This document shows positions 4,420 through 7,297 of a DNA stretch of 7,297 nucleotides, in pieces. Source of the DNA: Ruminococcaceae bacterium UBA1691 (lineage in GTDB: Bacteria; Bacillota; Clostridia; Oscillospirales; Acutalibacteraceae); assembly GCA_002320555.1 (NCBI GenBank), contig DCJV01000154.1, forward strand, positions 1 through 7,297, written 5' to 3'. The stretch's first letter is position 1, and every line of letters begins with the position of its first letter. The notes under the pieces are model-generated. The model worked only from the letters and a program-made list of their open reading frames with translations. It searched no databases and was not told the origin of the DNA. The translations under genes were made by a program, and so were the position numbers.

Positions 4420-4629
4420 ATGGAAAGCTTTGGCGGGAAAAAACCGTATTTGTCCGATTTTGAGATCGCGGATGATTTGACACCGGACCCATTTTCAGAA
4501 GAACCCCTGCATACCGTTCGGCATGTGGGGCGGGAGTCGCTGCGGGCGGAAAACCTAAAGAAGAGAAAAAAGAGCCCAAAGCAGGGGCTGCCCCGGACAG
4601 CAGCAGGCACGGATGCGGAGGAAGTCTAA
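4420..4629 (+). CDS. Hypothetical 69-aa charged protein upstream of clpC
   Basis: Start ATG 4420 is chosen because GGGAGGT (4404-4410) lies 9 nt upstream. The frame is open back to 4300, but no ribosome binding site supports the earlier starts, and the likely promoter falls in that stretch. The product begins MESFGGKKPYLSDFEIADDL, continues with an acidic/proline segment (TPDPFSEEP) and then becomes strongly basic (RAENLKKRKKSPKQ). It is probably unstructured and soluble, with no Cys, no membrane span and no signal peptide. I do not recognise a family. It precedes clpC by 33 bp in the same direction and is probably co-transcribed. The position is where mcsA/mcsB occur in other Firmicutes, but the sequence resembles neither: there are no McsA zinc-binding CxxC pairs and no kinase domain. 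Confidence 0.6.
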   Translation: MESFGGKKPYLSDFEIADDLTPDPFSEEPLHTVRHVGRESLRAENLKKRKKSPKQGLPRTAAGTDAEEV

Positions 4630-4662
4630 ACCGGACGGCAAAAGGATGGGAGAGCAAGGCTT

Positions 4663-7185
<2,523 letters not shown>

Positions 7186-7259
7186 TATAATAAACTCGAT
7201 TTAGATTTTTTAATATGATATCATGGAATCCTGGTCAGGTTCTAGATGATACGGAAAGC

Positions 7260-7297
7260 GGCGGCTCCCAAAGTGAACCGCCCCCTGTCAAGTAGAC
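7260..7297. repeat. Hairpin and possible IS3-family terminal repeat at the window edge
   Basis: GGCGG-C-TC (7260-7267) pairs with GA-A-CCGCC (7275-7282) with one mismatch and a 7-nt loop; no T-tract follows, so it is a poor terminator for clpC. The final 24 bases begin TGAACCGCCCCCTGTCAAG and resemble, from memory, terminal inverted repeats of clostridial IS3-family elements, which often begin with TG followed by a C-run. The body of such an element would be outside the window, so this is a weak call. Between the clpC stop and 7259 I see only a short palindrome, ATGATATCAT, and AT-rich sequence. Confidence 0.3.

Overview
The window looks like chromosomal DNA of a low-to-moderate-GC Clostridia member, probably a gut Oscillospiraceae/Ruminococcaceae-type Firmicute. 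This is inferred from strong AGGAGG ribosome binding sites, ClpC, an acyl-phosphate-dependent PlsY homologue, a tiny Cys/Gly-rich membrane peptide of a type common in Clostridia, and a large serine recombinase cassette typical of clostridial integrative elements. No rRNA, tRNA or CRISPR array was seen.

Left third (1 to about 2700): one end of an integrative mobile element. It holds a cluster of inverted repeats (34-129), a decayed minus-strand replication-initiator-like helix-turn-helix gene (369-692, with readable but stop-interrupted tail codons down to about 225), and a divergent plus-strand operon. That operon has a near-consensus promoter (733-761), a 118-aa XRE regulator starting at TTG 787, and a 514-aa large serine recombinase that overlaps the regulator by 4 bp. 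The recombinase gene ends inside a strong intrinsic terminator (2639-2675). Just beyond is a 46-codon scrap of an IS3-family transposase (2727-2864), which probably marks the element/chromosome junction.

Middle (2700-4300): genes on the minus strand. From right to left they are a newly called 49-aa Cys/Gly-rich single-membrane-span protein (4113-4262), two hairpins (4078-4097 and 4022-4066), a possible 41-aa hydrophobic peptide (3863-3988), and a 286-aa protein (2920-3780). The last joins a complete PlsY-type glycerol-3-phosphate acyltransferase membrane domain to a C-terminal XRE-like helix-turn-helix domain. It also has substitutions in two of the conserved PlsY motifs. This unusual fusion is the most interesting item in the window.

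Right (4300-7297): a plus-strand pair made of an unrecognised 69-aa charged protein (4420-4629) and an 840-aa ClpC AAA+ unfoldase (4663-7185). The ctsR-mcsA-mcsB genes that often precede clpC in Firmicutes are absent. The last 24 bases resemble the terminal inverted repeat of an IS3-family element whose body would lie outside the window.

The mobile cassette works as a self-contained regulator/recombinase unit. The chromosomal part combines envelope lipid synthesis (PlsY-like), a small membrane peptide and cytosolic protein quality control (ClpC), with no obvious single pathway linking them.
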